Shown piece after piece: positions 34,686 through 45,926 of a stretch of DNA of 64,000 nucleotides; positions within the stretch are counted from its first letter, which is position 1, and every line of letters begins with the position of its first letter. This DNA comes from Quercus robur. Lineage: Eukaryota; Streptophyta; Magnoliopsida; Fagales; Fagaceae. The DNA lies in NCBI RefSeq assembly GCF_932294415.1, contig NC_065539.1:51417501-51481500 (forward strand). Direction: 5' to 3'. Made by a program: the position numbers and the translations under genes. The notes beneath the pieces are model-generated. The model did not search any database, had not been told where the DNA came from, and worked only from the letters and a program-made list of their open reading frames with translations.

Positions 34686-35266
34686 TAAAAATTAACAATA
34701 AAAGGTATAACATGATAGAATTGTTTTGTTTTTGTACTTATTTGTTAATGAATTTCCATTGTATCCTTTTCATTTCTTGTAAATGGAAATCACTGTTTTT
34801 TTTAGGTATTGCAAACTCACCATTGAGAAATCTAAGCATCACTTCGCTCTCAAACATCAACTGATCAACTGGGTTTTCCAAAGAAGAAAATTTGAATGAG
34901 TCAGCTTAAGGGACATTTTCAAAGCTGACAGATAAGGGTACTTGTGATGACTGATGAGAATGATCCTGTTAAATAGAAAACCTCTTTCTTATCTCGCCCT
35001 TTACAAAACTAACCAAGGACAATTTTTTTTATACTAAAATTACTGTACTATTTTTTTTTGTTTAAAATTTTCATCTACTTCTGTTATGAGCCAATTTTTG
35101 CTAATAATGTGATTTATCATTCACTATTGGTACACTGGAGTAAATTATCATTGCGGTTGTGCGTAGATAATTGCTAATAGAATGAGACCACGACCAGATG
35201 GAGTGCGTAGATATTGAGAAGGATCAAACCCATATGGAAACTTCACATCCCAAATCAAATAATTCA

Positions 35267-35924
35267 GAGCACCCGCAGCAGATGTGCTAAATGTGCCAAA
35301 TGCCAAATTTTTGGCACATTTAGCACACCAAACACAAAAATAGAGCTTTATCAGATGTTCCAAATGGTAAAAATTATACCACATATGAACAGTACCGTTT
35401 TATATTTGCCACTGTACGGACAAAAATGGTATACTGAATAATATTTTTTTATTCTCTTCTCTCTCTCCTCTCTCTTCAGTTTATTATTTTCTCTCCTCTC
35501 TCACCTCTGTTCTCTCTCACCGATTCTCTTCTCTCTCACGTCTGTCATCGCCGATCGTCATCGCCGATCGTCATCGCCGATCCTTCATCGCCAATCGTCA
35601 TCGCCGATCTCTCACCGGTTGCATTTTGCATCGTCATCGCCGATCTCTCCGGGCATCGTCATCGTCATCATTGATCGGAATCGACGTGGGCATCAACGTT
35701 GAGGTGAGATCGGTGTGTTCGTCACGATCGTGGGCATCGACGTTGAGGTGAGGTGAGATCTTGATCGTGGGTCGCCGGTGCTAGTGGGTTTGAGTTGATC
35801 GGAGTGTTTTCTGGGTTTGGTTTGAGTTGATCGGGGTGTTTTCTGGGTTTGAGTTGATCGGAGTGCTAGTGGTTTGAGTTGATCTGTTTTTTGTTTTGCA
35901 ATGGATTGTGGCTGCGGCAGCAGA

Positions 35925-35956
<32 letters not shown>

Positions 35957-36153
35957 TGGCAGTAGTGTTGTGGTTGTTAGTTATTGTGTTAGATATATTA
36001 TTTTAATGTGTAGAAAATATTATTTTAATATATAAAATTGAAGAATAAAACATCTGATAAATGCGATGTTGTAAAATGATGTGGTAAAATAATAAAGTAG
36101 GTATTTGGTGTGGCAAAATAGCATTTTTTTTACAACATCTGCTGTGGATGCTC
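35267..36153. mobile_element. PIF/Harbinger-like non-autonomous element, 887 bp
   Basis: Left end GAGCACCCGCAGCAGATGTG, right end reversed GAGCATCCACAGCAGATGTT. Flanks are TCA (35264-35266) and TTA (36154-36156), a worn three-base target. Inside are ATCGTCATCGCCG repeats (about 35545-35680) and a GGC/GAC run (about 35928-35957). No transposase is seen. Confidence 0.65.
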
Positions 36154-36593
36154 TTATTACCAAACTGATATGGAAATCTCACTGACCAACTCAGAAAATT
36201 GCATGCCTTGTAATTTGCGAAATCAGATACACTAGGAATTGAGTGTGTGTAGTGTTCCTATCCTGTCCCCAAAAGCTGTGTATATAAACAGAATAATGTT
36301 ACAGAGAAACACACTGTGAAATAGAGAACTAGAGAGTACTGTGGACTTGGGCCCTTTATAGCCGAACCACGTTAAATTGCTTGTCTTCGATTAGTAGAAT
36401 GAACAATCTCGCCCAAGGAATAGATCATACATTAAAGAAGAGTATAAATCATACCAGTGGTTGGTGGGTTGGGCATAAATATAGTGGTGGAGCCAGGAAT
36501 TTATCTTTGGGAGGGCCATTTATAAAAAAAATTTGTGTGTGTATGAAATCTAAAATAGTAATGTGCTATAAACAATAGTTAAATGCATGTTAA

Positions 36594-36615
36594 ATTTTTT
36601 TTTTTTTTGAAGTGC
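36594..36615 (-). mobile_element. Tail-only retroinsertion (22 bp)
   Basis: A T-run followed by GAAGTGC between TAAATGCATGTTAA (36580-36593) and TAAATACATGTTAA (36616-36629), a 14-bp duplication with one mismatch. Confidence 0.7.
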
Positions 36616-36629
36616 TAAATACATGTTAA

Positions 36630-39600
36630 TATAGTGATATATACTGTATATTTTAATCAGACTAATCAAGTACATTTATAAATTATAATGTCATACGGTA
36701 TATAGTATATTGATTATTATAATAACAAATAATGTATTATAAGGAATTAAAAAATAAAATAAAAAAGCAAATGAAAAGTAAAGTAACATGTAAAGAAGCA
36801 CTGTACATGGGTGAGGGGCCTACGAAAGCTTCAAACTTGTCTTTCACTCTTTATTGTCTAGTTTAGTCACACAGAGCTTTTACTTTTATATTATAAACAC
36901 AAAACTGCAGTAGGAGTGGGAAAATGAAAAAGTTGAATTGTATTCTATTTTGGCCAACCTTTTATTGATTTTCATCTAGACCCACCATTAATATCACTTT
37001 TTCATTTACCAATAATTACTCATCACATTAATAGTTTGTAATTTTTTTTGTAAAATAGTTTATATCTCTAACATTATTCTTCTATTTAAATGAAAGTTAT
37101 GTTTATTTTTAGACTTTCTTAAATATATAGAGAGATTTGGCTTCAATGGTTTCTTCATTGGACTTATTTGTTAATGTATTTTCACGGTGTCCTTTTCACT
37201 TCTTATTATTTCTTATAAATGGAAATTAGTGAGGAAGACCCTTCAGGGGTCTCATTCAGAGAAACCCCTAATCACTAGGTTTATTTTATGTTTAGAGGTG
37301 TTATCCATGCCTCCCAAAATTAAATTACATAAAGGATAAATTGGAAACTAATGGTTGGATGAGCAAGTTATTATCCTGGGAAAATAGGGCCAATCACATT
37401 TATGTTTTCTTATAAAATCTATGATCAAATGAATTTTGTTATAAGGAGATTCTGATGGAAGCTGTGCTTGGGAGGGGGTAATGAGAAGAGACTTTTTCAT
37501 CTCTAAGTTTTGGGAATTGACTCATTTGTTTCTGGGTCAATTGTCCCAAGGGTTTCCAACAATAAAGATATTAAGATTCCTCAAATTTTTTGATATATAT
37601 CATTGGTGGATGGTGAAGGCCTAAAAAAAGAGTTAAAGATATTGGGGGGTTTGTGTTAGAAAATTCATGGCACAAGAGACCCAAATATATTGTGGGTCCG
37701 TGTAAAATTAGGTTAACTCCTACATAAATTTTACTTAGGCAACATAATAATGCTTAGGTTGTCAAGACCAAACCATATTAACCCCTATATCCTCTTATTC
37801 TCCATACTTCCGTCATCTTTTAATCTCTCAATCATTCAAAAACTCCCCTTGGGGAGCTCTAGACTTTGTGAAAAATCAATCCAAACCTTTCAACAAGGGT
37901 ATATAAGAGAAGTTCGTGAAAAATGTAACTATGTAGCTTATTCATTATCAAATGATGCCAACTCCCTTTTCCAGTGACTCTCGTACAAAATTAATTAATT
38001 ACATTATGCTGTGAAGTTCCCGAACCACTTGGCATTAAAAACTAGCTCTGAACTCAAAAGACTACTGTTTAAGTTATAACTAGTCGAGGGGCCTGCGCGA
38101 TGCGCGGATAATGTTGTAAGTTGGTATATAAAAAGGTTATGTAGAATGTTTAACATATTTTAAAGTAATAACATGAAGTAACACATTTTTTCTCATTCCA
38201 AAAAATACTTGTAGTTAAATTTTCAATTAGAATTTTTTGTACCAGTGACATTAGCTAATTAGTTACATATATGAGAAGCTCACTTGATTTTGGTGATGTA
38301 GAGAGATAGAGCTGGGAGAGGGTGAGTTAGACTTATTCCATACTTAAATGATGTTATATCGGTTCCTCCTTATATTATCATGAACTACTTTTTGTTTTTT
38401 TTAGAATCACAAACATTAATAGTTATTCATGATTTGAGATAGATTAAGAAGAGAATCAAACACAAAGGCAGAATCCCTTGTGTGTGAATGTGTGTGTTTG
38501 ATTCCAAAAAAAAAAAAAAAAGGAAGAGGAGAAAATTGGGAATAAAACTCCTTTCCCATGGTTCTAGATCACAATTCATGTAAAATAAATGAAATGTTAA
38601 ATAGGCACCTTGACTTTCACATTGCAATTGAAACTTTCATAATTGACTCGTTCATATCCTTACAATTAATCATTAACTTTCACTTGATAGAACCATCGAA
38701 GGAAAGAAATCTCAACAATCTTCCTTGCTCATTGCTCCAATGAGCAACACGTAAAATAACTATTTTGCATTCATTTAATGGCAACATCTATTCCTCTCTA
38801 TTTTCCCTTAGCTCTTCAAGATATGTGTTCTCTATGATCTGTTACCATTAATATCACAAAATGAATGTCCTACCTCAAGTTCATTACTGACCCAAATGCT
38901 GCAATCCATTAAAAAAACCCAGCATTATTACATTCTAATTAAGATAAGAATAAATATTTGTAAATTCTTGGCACTAACTAACTAATAAAACATCTCCTTA
39001 ATTTGTATGTGTCACACATTTGGTGCATGTAACTCCAATATAAATTGCATGTCCATATTAACAATCTACACAAAGGTAGAAATTTTTGGATGGAGGTAGG
39101 GGAAATTTGGTTCAAGGATTTTTTTTGAATTCTGTTGGAGGAATTAAGAAAAGAAAGGAAAAAAAAAAAAAAAAAAGCCCACCAAACCTCACTTTGTCAT
39201 TGCCAGTAGAGAGTATTTTGGACACAAAATTGCGTTGGCAGCTTTTGTACAGTGAACTCCATTTCAGCTTCTGTGACATTGGAATTGTAATTATACTATA
39301 GCCCTCCATAGACACAACATGCCATTAACGATCCTCAAATCCTACAAAATTAAACCATTAATCAACATGAGAAAATGAAATTTGGAAGTCGTAAGTGTAT
39401 GGCATAATTATCTTTAGCTATAACGTGAGTGTTTGTGTGAAGTTGACTTAAACTAATGCAAAAGTGAGTGAGGCATTTTATCAACCACATGATTTGCATG
39501 TTCCAAATGGGAATAAGATGAATGTTTTGCAACATGAATCCACCCAAATATTACACCTAAGCAAAAGCCTATTTCTTAGGGTGTTCAAAGAGCTCCATTC

Positions 39601-40480
39601 CTTTCTCCATTACACCTCCTTTTTGATTTGTTTCTACATAGTTAACAATTAACAGGAATATATTGAACAACTATGGTATTTAAATAAACAATGATTATCC
39701 AACAAACATGTAGTCTAAACCCAAAAACTTCATAGCAATTTGAATCAGCAACTGCAGAAAAATATAGCTAACATAACCAAAAGAGACAAAAGAGAAAGTA
39801 CCTTTAATACAAAGGCCTTTAAAAGCCTCTTCACTGCGGGCCAAAGAATTTGGGGTCGCAAGCTCCAATGATTTAACCAAACCCAAACTCCACTGATTGA
39901 AGCAAAAAGAGATGGGATTTTCAAAACAAATTAATGCCATAAAATACCAAAAGACTATACATTGAACTTGAATTGTGAATCCAAAAAGCACAAAGTTGTC
40001 AAACAAAACAGCACAAGGAAAACCAATTACGCATGGATAAATACATCTAAAGCGGATTAGCCAAATCCATTATAAAAAATTTTATATTAAAAAAAAAATC
40101 ATGGGAGGAAAAGAGGAAAAACTCACCTTGAGTTCATACTGGTAAAAAACAGTGTGAGAGGAAAGAGAAATTAGAAATCTTAAAGGAATTTAATTCCGGG
40201 GGTGGTAGCTGAAGCATCTGAAGAACCGGAAGAGTCATAGACTCAGAGGTGAAAAGGGATGGCATATTATTTATTGCCCATTAACTAATTCTCATGGTTT
40301 ACATAAGCTATTAAAGATGAGCTTGAGTTTTTTACGATGGATGGTGTTTTAGTCGCAACTTATGGCTACTTTAAAACGTTCTTTTGTGAAGAATGGCAAG
40401 AAAAAGTTAACATGGAAGGCTATATGCATGATTAGAGAGCCACATGGCAGAACCTCATGCTTGAGAGCATGAGGTCTCTG

Positions 40481-40511
<31 letters not shown>

Positions 40512-40794
40512 TGATTAGGGGTTCTCATAAGCATCTATATAATGCAGTATTTTTAATAAATTGTGATTTCAAATCAGGCTTATTAATAAGTTATAAAAAG
40601 CTTTCAAACATCATAAAGCTTAAGTTTTCCATTGTCCATAAAAGTCAGGCTCTCAAAGAAGAGTAATGCTTTTTAATAAATTGTGACTTCAAGTCACAAT
40701 TTCACAATTTCAATTATCAATTTTTTAACCGTATAAAAGTGTGCGCAATAATATTTATCCTAAAAAGAACATAAGAAAATCATGAAAGATGGCT
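36630..40794. other. Longest unassigned intergenic stretch
   Basis: Four kilobases without a recognised gene. A Helitron-type terminus lies at 38080 and a (TA)n tract at 40487-40511. At about 36480 the text GTGGTGGAGCCAGGAATTT recurs in part at 54963 (GGTGGAGCCAGGAA) and may be the edge of a dispersed element. Short frames (such as 39086-39301 and 39695-40006) show no domain. A decayed gene cannot be excluded. Confidence 0.45.
38080..38110 (-). mobile_element. Helitron-type 3' terminus (other end not found)
   Basis: On the minus strand: CCGCGCATCGCGCAGGCCCC, a GC stem-loop, then TCGACTAG and a host T. A hairpin about 10 bases before CTAG and insertion before T is the Helitron 3' signature. 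The element would extend rightward from here; I could not fix its 5' end. Confidence 0.55.
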
Positions 40795-41760
40795 TTACTT
40801 GAGAAGAAAAGAAGCCAACCATTTGATCAAATTCTTAGCGTTCTCACTCCCAAAATGCATAAAATGGAAGGCATGATCCTCTCCCTCCACTTCAACCAAT
40901 TCCACTTCTTCCCATCCGCTTTCCTTCACTGCATTATAGAACCAAACACCCCTATCTATCAGCTGATCTTTTTCTGCAACAGTCACAAGCAACCGATCAC
41001 ACCCAAGTTTAGCCAAGCTTGGTGCTCTTGGACCCAACGGATTCATCTTTGGGTAATCAATGCCATCAGGTGCTTCTGGATATATATACTCACAAAGCCT
41101 ACAGAGGAAAGACTTCTTATTTTCTACCCTACGCTCTGAACCTATTGGCTTTGAACCCCAGAAGAAAGGGTGGGTAAGAAAAGTGCCTAAAATCTTAACA
41201 CCACCGTGCAAGCCCTCAATCCCAGCTCGCATGGTCATATTATAGGCAATATTAGCTCCTGCACTGTCACCACCAACAAAAACTCTTTTAAAGTCACCAT
41301 GATTTGCCAGCCATGGCTCTTTATCAACATAGTTATCCAGAGAGAGTGATACAACCCATTGAATTGCAGCCCAGGAATCTTCATAAGCAATGGGAAGAGA
41401 GTGCTCAGGAGCTAGCCTATACGCAACTGTTACAGCAGCAACATGACCTTGAGAGACCAAACTATTGAGGTACTGTTGGTGGTCAGAGGAGAAGGCGGAT
41501 CCTATAACAAAAGCTCCACCATGGATGTAGACCAAGATGGGCAATTTTCGATTGGGTTGAGTAAGTTTTGGGAGGTAAAGCCTAGCTGAAATGGTGGGGT
41601 TTTCAGAAATAGTGATGTCTTTTGAAGACACACCCGTTTCTGGGTCCTCAAATGAGGGTGGCACAATTGGTGAGACTATTAATCGCTCAACTGAACCATC
41701 CTTGTAGACTCGGAGGAGCGGAAGAAACTCAATAGCCACCTCCTTGTCATTGGAAGCCAT
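40795..41760 (-). CDS. CXE-4: carboxylesterase, HIDH-like (subgroup C), intact
   Basis: 321 residues, single exon. Motifs: VYKDGSVERL, oxyanion hole HGGAF (80-84), nucleophile elbow GDSAG with Ser166, AEKD with Asp265, GEDHAF with His296. I start at the ATG at 41760 (MASNDKEVAIE), which aligns with CXE-5. The in-frame ATG at 41781 would add seven residues and fall almost at the TATA box. It is the most divergent intact copy: YRLAPEH is preceded by Ala instead of the Glu seen in the others (TVAYRL), one residue is missing at GWEEVEL near 283, and WVVSLS replaces WVASHS. The triad is complete, so it may be active, possibly with altered specificity. It shares a promoter block with CXE-5 and CXE-7. 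Confidence 0.92.
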   Translation of the reverse strand: MASNDKEVAIEFLPLLRVYKDGSVERLIVSPIVPPSFEDPETGVSSKDITISENPTISARLYLPKLTQPNRKLPILVYIHGGAFVIGSAFSSDHQQYLNSLVSQGHVAAVTVAYRLAPEHSLPIAYEDSWAAIQWVVSLSLDNYVDKEPWLANHGDFKRVFVGGDSAGANIAYNMTMRAGIEGLHGGVKILGTFLTHPFFWGSKPIGSERRVENKKSFLCRLCEYIYPEAPDGIDYPKMNPLGPRAPSLAKLGCDRLLVTVAEKDQLIDRGVWFYNAVKESGWEEVELVEVEGEDHAFHFMHFGSENAKNLIKWLASFLLK

Positions 41761-41790
41761 ATTTTGGAGTGGGAGACGCAAATATTTTGT

Positions 41791-41799
41791 GATATATAG
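41791..41799 (-). promoter_or_regulatory. TATA box of CXE-4
   Basis: Minus strand CTATATATC, about 31-39 bp upstream of the chosen ATG. It belongs to a block (CTATATATCACAAA) shared with CXE-5 and CXE-7. If used, the leader would be only a few bases long. Confidence 0.55.
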
Positions 41800-42107
41800 C
41801 AGGGTTGTGCAAAGCTCAACTGCTATTTCCTAACTTGGTTATGTTCAGTGGCTTGAATTTAAGTACTACCTTAGCATTGCATCAGCGTATAAATCCCATC
41901 ACAGTCGGTCATGTTAACCAAATGCATATATATCAAGTTTCTTTGTTTATTTTGTCGAGGCTGTCCTGGTGGAAATTAGAATAGGGAACCGAACAACTCC
42001 TCAATATATTATTTATCTGTGATATGTGATAGAGAGTCCTTTCCATATAATATTTGAGGTTTGGATTTTGTGAAAGTGCATTTATACCCGTCTTTGTAAT
42101 TTCCATG

Positions 42108-42109
<2 letters not shown>

Positions 42110-42144
<35 letters not shown>

Positions 42145-42150
42145 AGGAGC
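42110..42150 (-). mobile_element. Tail-only retroinsertion (41 bp)
   Basis: T34 followed by GAGGAGC between two exact copies of TAATTTCCATGCT (42097-42109, 42151-42163). Confidence 0.8.
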
Positions 42151-42459
42151 TAATTTCCATGCTAACTAAGGAGCCAACATGTCGCCAATTATTTGTTATA
42201 TGTGAGAAGGGAAAAGGTATACCCTACATTGGTTATATATTTCTCTTAAAAAACCCACTAGTTGTGAGAGAGAGAGAAGACATATACCTGATGTAGGGTA
42301 TATCTTTTTGTGAAAGAGACTTCTTTAATATATTTGAGATTTGAATGTTGGATTCTAGTGAAAATACATTTATACTACTTGGGTAATCTTCATATTTACT
42401 AGTAAACTTTTCTTGACGTAGACCTAATGTCAAATCAAATAATAATTTAATGACATAAT

Positions 42460-42635
42460 GTCTGTTTGGCATGATTAATTTTATTAACTTATTTTACTAT
42501 TCAGCTTATTTTTGTTACTATTTATGGGCTCTACTGCACTTTTTTGTACTATTAATGAGTCTTACTGTATTATTTCAGCTAACTTTTACTTTTATTTACA
42601 GTACTTTTAACAAAATAAGCGGATCCCAAATAGAC
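42460..42635. mobile_element. Tourist-like MITE, about 176 bp
   Basis: Left GTCTGTTTGGCATG, right end reversed AAGTCTATTTGGGATCCGC. The interior GTTACTATTTATGGG and ATAAGC motifs resemble common plant Tourist MITEs. The target duplication is not exact. Confidence 0.5.
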
Positions 42636-42786
42636 TTATAGTGTAGTGAAAGCATAGCTCTAAGCTCAAACAATCAAGTGTTGTTTAATTGTGAATTTCA
42701 TGAAATTGGATTTGTTTGGTTGCCAAGAAAAACAAAGAAAAAATGAGACAAAGTGAGGGGAGAGAGAAAATGGGGAAGGAGGTTAA

Positions 42787-42999
42787 GGGTCCATTTGGAT
42801 ACCGCTTATTGCTGAAAACTGAAAACTGAAAACACTGTAATAAAATAATTTTTAAATGTGTGAATAGTGTCATGGAACCCAATTTTAAAGAAAAAATTGC
42901 TGAATAAAGGTACTTGTGAGTCCCGTGAACAGTGCACGGGACCCACGAAAAACAATGCTTCCACTGGAAACATGCAAAATGCACTTCCCAAATAGAGGC
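42787..42999. mobile_element. Tourist-like MITE, 213 bp
   Basis: Left GGGTCCATTTGGATACCGC, right end reversed GCCTCTATTTGGGAAG, TAA on both sides (42784-42786, 43000-43002). Interior AACTGAAAACACTGT and GTGAACAGTGCACGGGACCC. The two elements at 54187-54675 are relatives. Confidence 0.75.
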
Positions 43000-43080
43000 T
43001 AAATAGAGGATGAGAATTTTTGTTGATTTCATTAGCCGTTAGTGCATAGCATTAGGTGAAAGTTGAGACTTTTTTTTTTT

Positions 43081-43935
43081 GGGTAAATTCCACAAACCTA
43101 CCCTGAGGTTTGTGATAATACCAGTTAGGTCCAGAACATTTCAAAACCCACTGATTTGGTCCTAAAAAGACAACTTTGCCCCTAAACATATAAACTCTCT
43201 ATTCTCTCTCGTCTCTCTCACTCCCAAACCTCTCTCTGATCGAAAATACCCAACCCAAATCTCTGAATCCATAAGAACAGTACCAAAATCCCACTAAAGG
43301 TCCCCTGAATATGCTACAAAAAAACAAATAAAAATCACTCTTTCAAAACCCATTAATCTGCTTGTAAACCCCATTAAAATCTCCAGAAAAACCTAAAAAA
43401 AATCCCCAAAAACCAAAAAAAATCCCAACCAAACACAACACAGAAAATCAATACAAAACCACCCAAGACCCCATTGTAAACATCAAAAAAAAAAAAAAAA
43501 AAAAAACACCACGAGATTGGGGTCGTCATCCCTTGAAGAACACTAACGGTGTTTGGGCTGTTGTTGGCAAGATCCAGATCGAAGCACCATCACCATTGCG
43601 TGGGTTCCAATCTAAGAGGGACGAGAGTCCGTTAAATAGCACTGATGGCGTCAAACGACTCAAACCTACGGTGGGAATCGGGAAGTCCTTTGCTGGGTGG
43701 TGTTTCCGGTGACCAAAACTCATGGGTTTCATCGGTTAGAGAGAGAGTTCTAAGAAAGAGAACTCAGAGAAGAGAGTTGAGAGAGAGGTAGAGTAACAAG
43801 ACAGGAGAGAGAAAGAAGAGATAATAAAAATTAGGGACAAAATGGTCTTTTAAGATGAAATTGGTAGGTTTTAAATTATGTTGGACCTAGTTAGATATTA
43901 TACCAAACCTCAGGGTAGGTTTGTGGAATTTACCC
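43081..43935. mobile_element. Mutator-like element, 855 bp, no transposase
   Basis: TIRs of about 60 bp: GGGTAAATTCCACAAACCTA at the left and its reverse complement at the right, continuing through CCCTGAGGTTTG. Flanking T-runs (43071-43080; 43936-43944) may be a 9-bp duplication of T. The interior is CT-rich and contains a 68-codon minus frame (43526-43732) of no known family; a captured gene fragment is possible. Confidence 0.7.
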
Positions 43936-44150
43936 TTTTTTTTTAATTGATCTCACAACTCTAATTGGGCAAGCTAAGCCATATGACTCAAAAATATGGA
44001 CATTGTTTATACAGAATGTAAATTAAAGAGCGTAAAACAATAATTTTCCTTTATTAACAGAGCCTTCAAGCATCATAAAGTTTGAGTTTTCAAGCACTCA
44101 TAAAACTAAGGCCTCACACACACAAACATGAAACCTAATGAAAGATGACT

Positions 44151-45119
44151 TTACTTGAGGAGAAAAGAAACCAACCGTTTGTTCAAATTATTAGCATTCT
44201 CACACCCAAATTTTATAATCTGGAAAGCGTGACCCTCTCCCTCCACTTCAACCAGATCTACTTCTCCTTCCCACTCACTTTCCTTCACTGCATTATAGTA
44301 CCAAACACCCCTATTTCTCAGCTCATCTTTTTCAGAAACACTCACAAGCAACCGGGAACACCCAAGTCTAGCTAAGCTTGGTGCGCTTGGACCCAATGGA
44401 TTCATCTTTGGGTTATCTATGCCATCAGGTGCTCCCGGAAATATATGCTCCCAAAGCCTACATGGGAGTGACTTCTCATGTTCCACTGTACACTCTGAAC
44501 CTATTGGCTTTGAACTCCAGAAGAAAGGGTGAGTTAGAAAAGTTCCTACAATCTTAACGCCACCATTCAAGCCCTCAATCCCAGCTCGCATGGTCATATT
44601 ATAGGCAATATTAGCTCCTGCACTGTCACCGCCGACAAAAACTCGTTTAAAGTCACCATGATTTTCCAGCCATGGCTCTTTATCAGCATAGTTATCCATA
44701 GAGTGTGATGCAACCCATTGAAAAGCAGCCCAGCTATCTTCATATGCAATGGGAAGCGAGTGCTCAGGAGCTAGCCTATACTCCACTGATACAGCAACAA
44801 CTTGACCTTGAGAGACCAAATCATTGAGGTACCTATGGTGGTCAGAGGAGAAAGCAGATTCAACAATAAAGGCTCCGCCATGGAAGTAGACCAAGATGGG
44901 CAATTTTTGGTTTGGTTGTGTGAGTTTTGGGAGGTAAAGCCTAGCTGAGATGGTGGGGATTTCAGAAATGGTGATATCTTTTGATGACACTCCTGTTTCT
45001 GGGTCCTCATGTGAGGGTGGCACAATTGGTGAGCCTAGATATCGCTCAACTGAACCGTCCTTGTAGACTCGGAGGAAGGGAAGAAGCTCAATAGCCACCT
45101 CTTTGTCAATGGAAGCCAT
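44151..45119 (-). CDS. CXE-5: carboxylesterase, HIDH-like (subgroup C), intact
   Basis: 322 residues, single exon. Motifs: VYKDGSVERY, oxyanion hole HGGAF (80-84), EYRLAPEH, nucleophile elbow GDSAG with Ser166, SEKD with Asp265, GEGHAF with His297. The start MASIDKEVAIELLPF aligns with all paralogues. The sequence keeps the family consensus at every position where CXE-4 deviates, so it is the best candidate for the standard subgroup-C enzyme. The frame 44771-45025 on the same strand is an out-of-frame shadow. A TATA-like block lies about 56-64 bp upstream. Confidence 0.94.
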   Translation of the reverse strand: MASIDKEVAIELLPFLRVYKDGSVERYLGSPIVPPSHEDPETGVSSKDITISEIPTISARLYLPKLTQPNQKLPILVYFHGGAFIVESAFSSDHHRYLNDLVSQGQVVAVSVEYRLAPEHSLPIAYEDSWAAFQWVASHSMDNYADKEPWLENHGDFKRVFVGGDSAGANIAYNMTMRAGIEGLNGGVKIVGTFLTHPFFWSSKPIGSECTVEHEKSLPCRLWEHIFPGAPDGIDNPKMNPLGPSAPSLARLGCSRLLVSVSEKDELRNRGVWYYNAVKESEWEGEVDLVEVEGEGHAFQIIKFGCENANNLNKRLVSFLLK

Positions 45120-45174
45120 ACTTTGGAGTTAAGGATGGTTCAAGCTTTGCACAATTGAGCTCCAAATACTTTGT

Positions 45175-45183
45175 GATATATAG
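45175..45183 (-). promoter_or_regulatory. TATA box of CXE-5
   Basis: Minus strand CTATATATC followed by ACAAAGTATTTGGAGC. The same block lies upstream of CXE-4 (41791) and CXE-7 (53478). Confidence 0.55.
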
Positions 45184-45444
45184 CAATGTCGTGCGCGTGC
45201 AAAGCTCAACTGGTATTCCTTACCTATCAGTCTGCTTGGATCATTGACTTTGGTTCTTTTGATTAATGGCTTGAATTTAAGTATTATTTGAGGATTCTAC
45301 CGACTTCACATGACTCACATGGCAATATAAAAATCCCATAATGTACTGTCAATCATCTTAACCAAACCACATTTGTATTAGCTAGATTATATGCTGTGGA
45401 CATTATTAGCCAATCATGCAAATTGGAATAGGAAGTTGTTATAC

Positions 45445-45485
<41 letters not shown>

Positions 45486-45926
45486 ATTTAAAAATATATT
45501 TCAGGTTGTGCTTAATTTTGTATAGGAATCTTTTCAATCCAATTACTCTTTTGAATGTTTACTATATACTCTGGCCTTATTATTGCACAAAAATGGAAGG
45601 CGAAGTATGAGAGACGCTTGTGCATTTAGAAATCTCAAGTACTATGGCGCAAAAGCGCTAGGACGAATGGTGTGTGTACTAAAGGGGAAATAAGCCAATA
45701 ATTCTTTCTAGCGATTGAATTATGAAATGATGTAACGTACCGCAAATTAAAAGGTCAAATTGTCCATATCATGAAAGGGACTTTTATTTTGCTAAAAAAA
45801 GGGACTTTTATCTGTCAAACAATTATGCATTCAAATATTTTTTTTGCAATACAGTCAAGCTCAAGCCTTAGTTAGCAGTGTTCGGACCAAAAGGGACAGA
45901 ATGACAAAAAGAAAGTGACTATTATT
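45184..45926. repeat. 5' flank of CXE-5 (subgroup-C upstream module)
   Basis: Text such as ATCATCTTAACCAAA, AAATTGGAATAGGAA, ACTCTGGCCTTATTATTGCA and GGACCAAAAGGGACAGAATG aligns with 47.7-48.3 kb and 53.6-54.1 kb. A (GA)n tract lies at 45446-45483. The module continues at 46957 after the solo LTR. Confidence 0.75.

Larger units (their letters stand above)
33800..35263. other. Intergenic, AT-rich, with MITE and tail-only insertion
   Basis: Contains the 34097-34124 insertion and the 34300-34685 MITE. The text around AATTGCTAATAGAATGAGACC (34149 and 35170) and ACTTATTTGTTAATG (34737 and 37163) is duplicated, suggesting a local duplication of intergenic DNA. No gene is seen. Confidence 0.5.
41800..42786. 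other. 5' flank of CXE-4 with small insertions
   Basis: Parts (for example GGAACCGAACAACTCCTCAA at 41985) match the 5' flanks of the other subgroup-C copies. It also holds a tail-only insertion and a MITE, listed separately. Confidence 0.6.

Noticed and set aside
39086-40270. Possible remnant of a host gene
   Set aside because: Only short frames on both strands, no domain and no splice pattern that I could defend. Left as unassigned.
40795-45119. HGGAF instead of HGGGF as a possible defect in the oxyanion hole
   Set aside because: The HGGA form is common in plant CXE/HIDH-like enzymes, so it is not a lesion.
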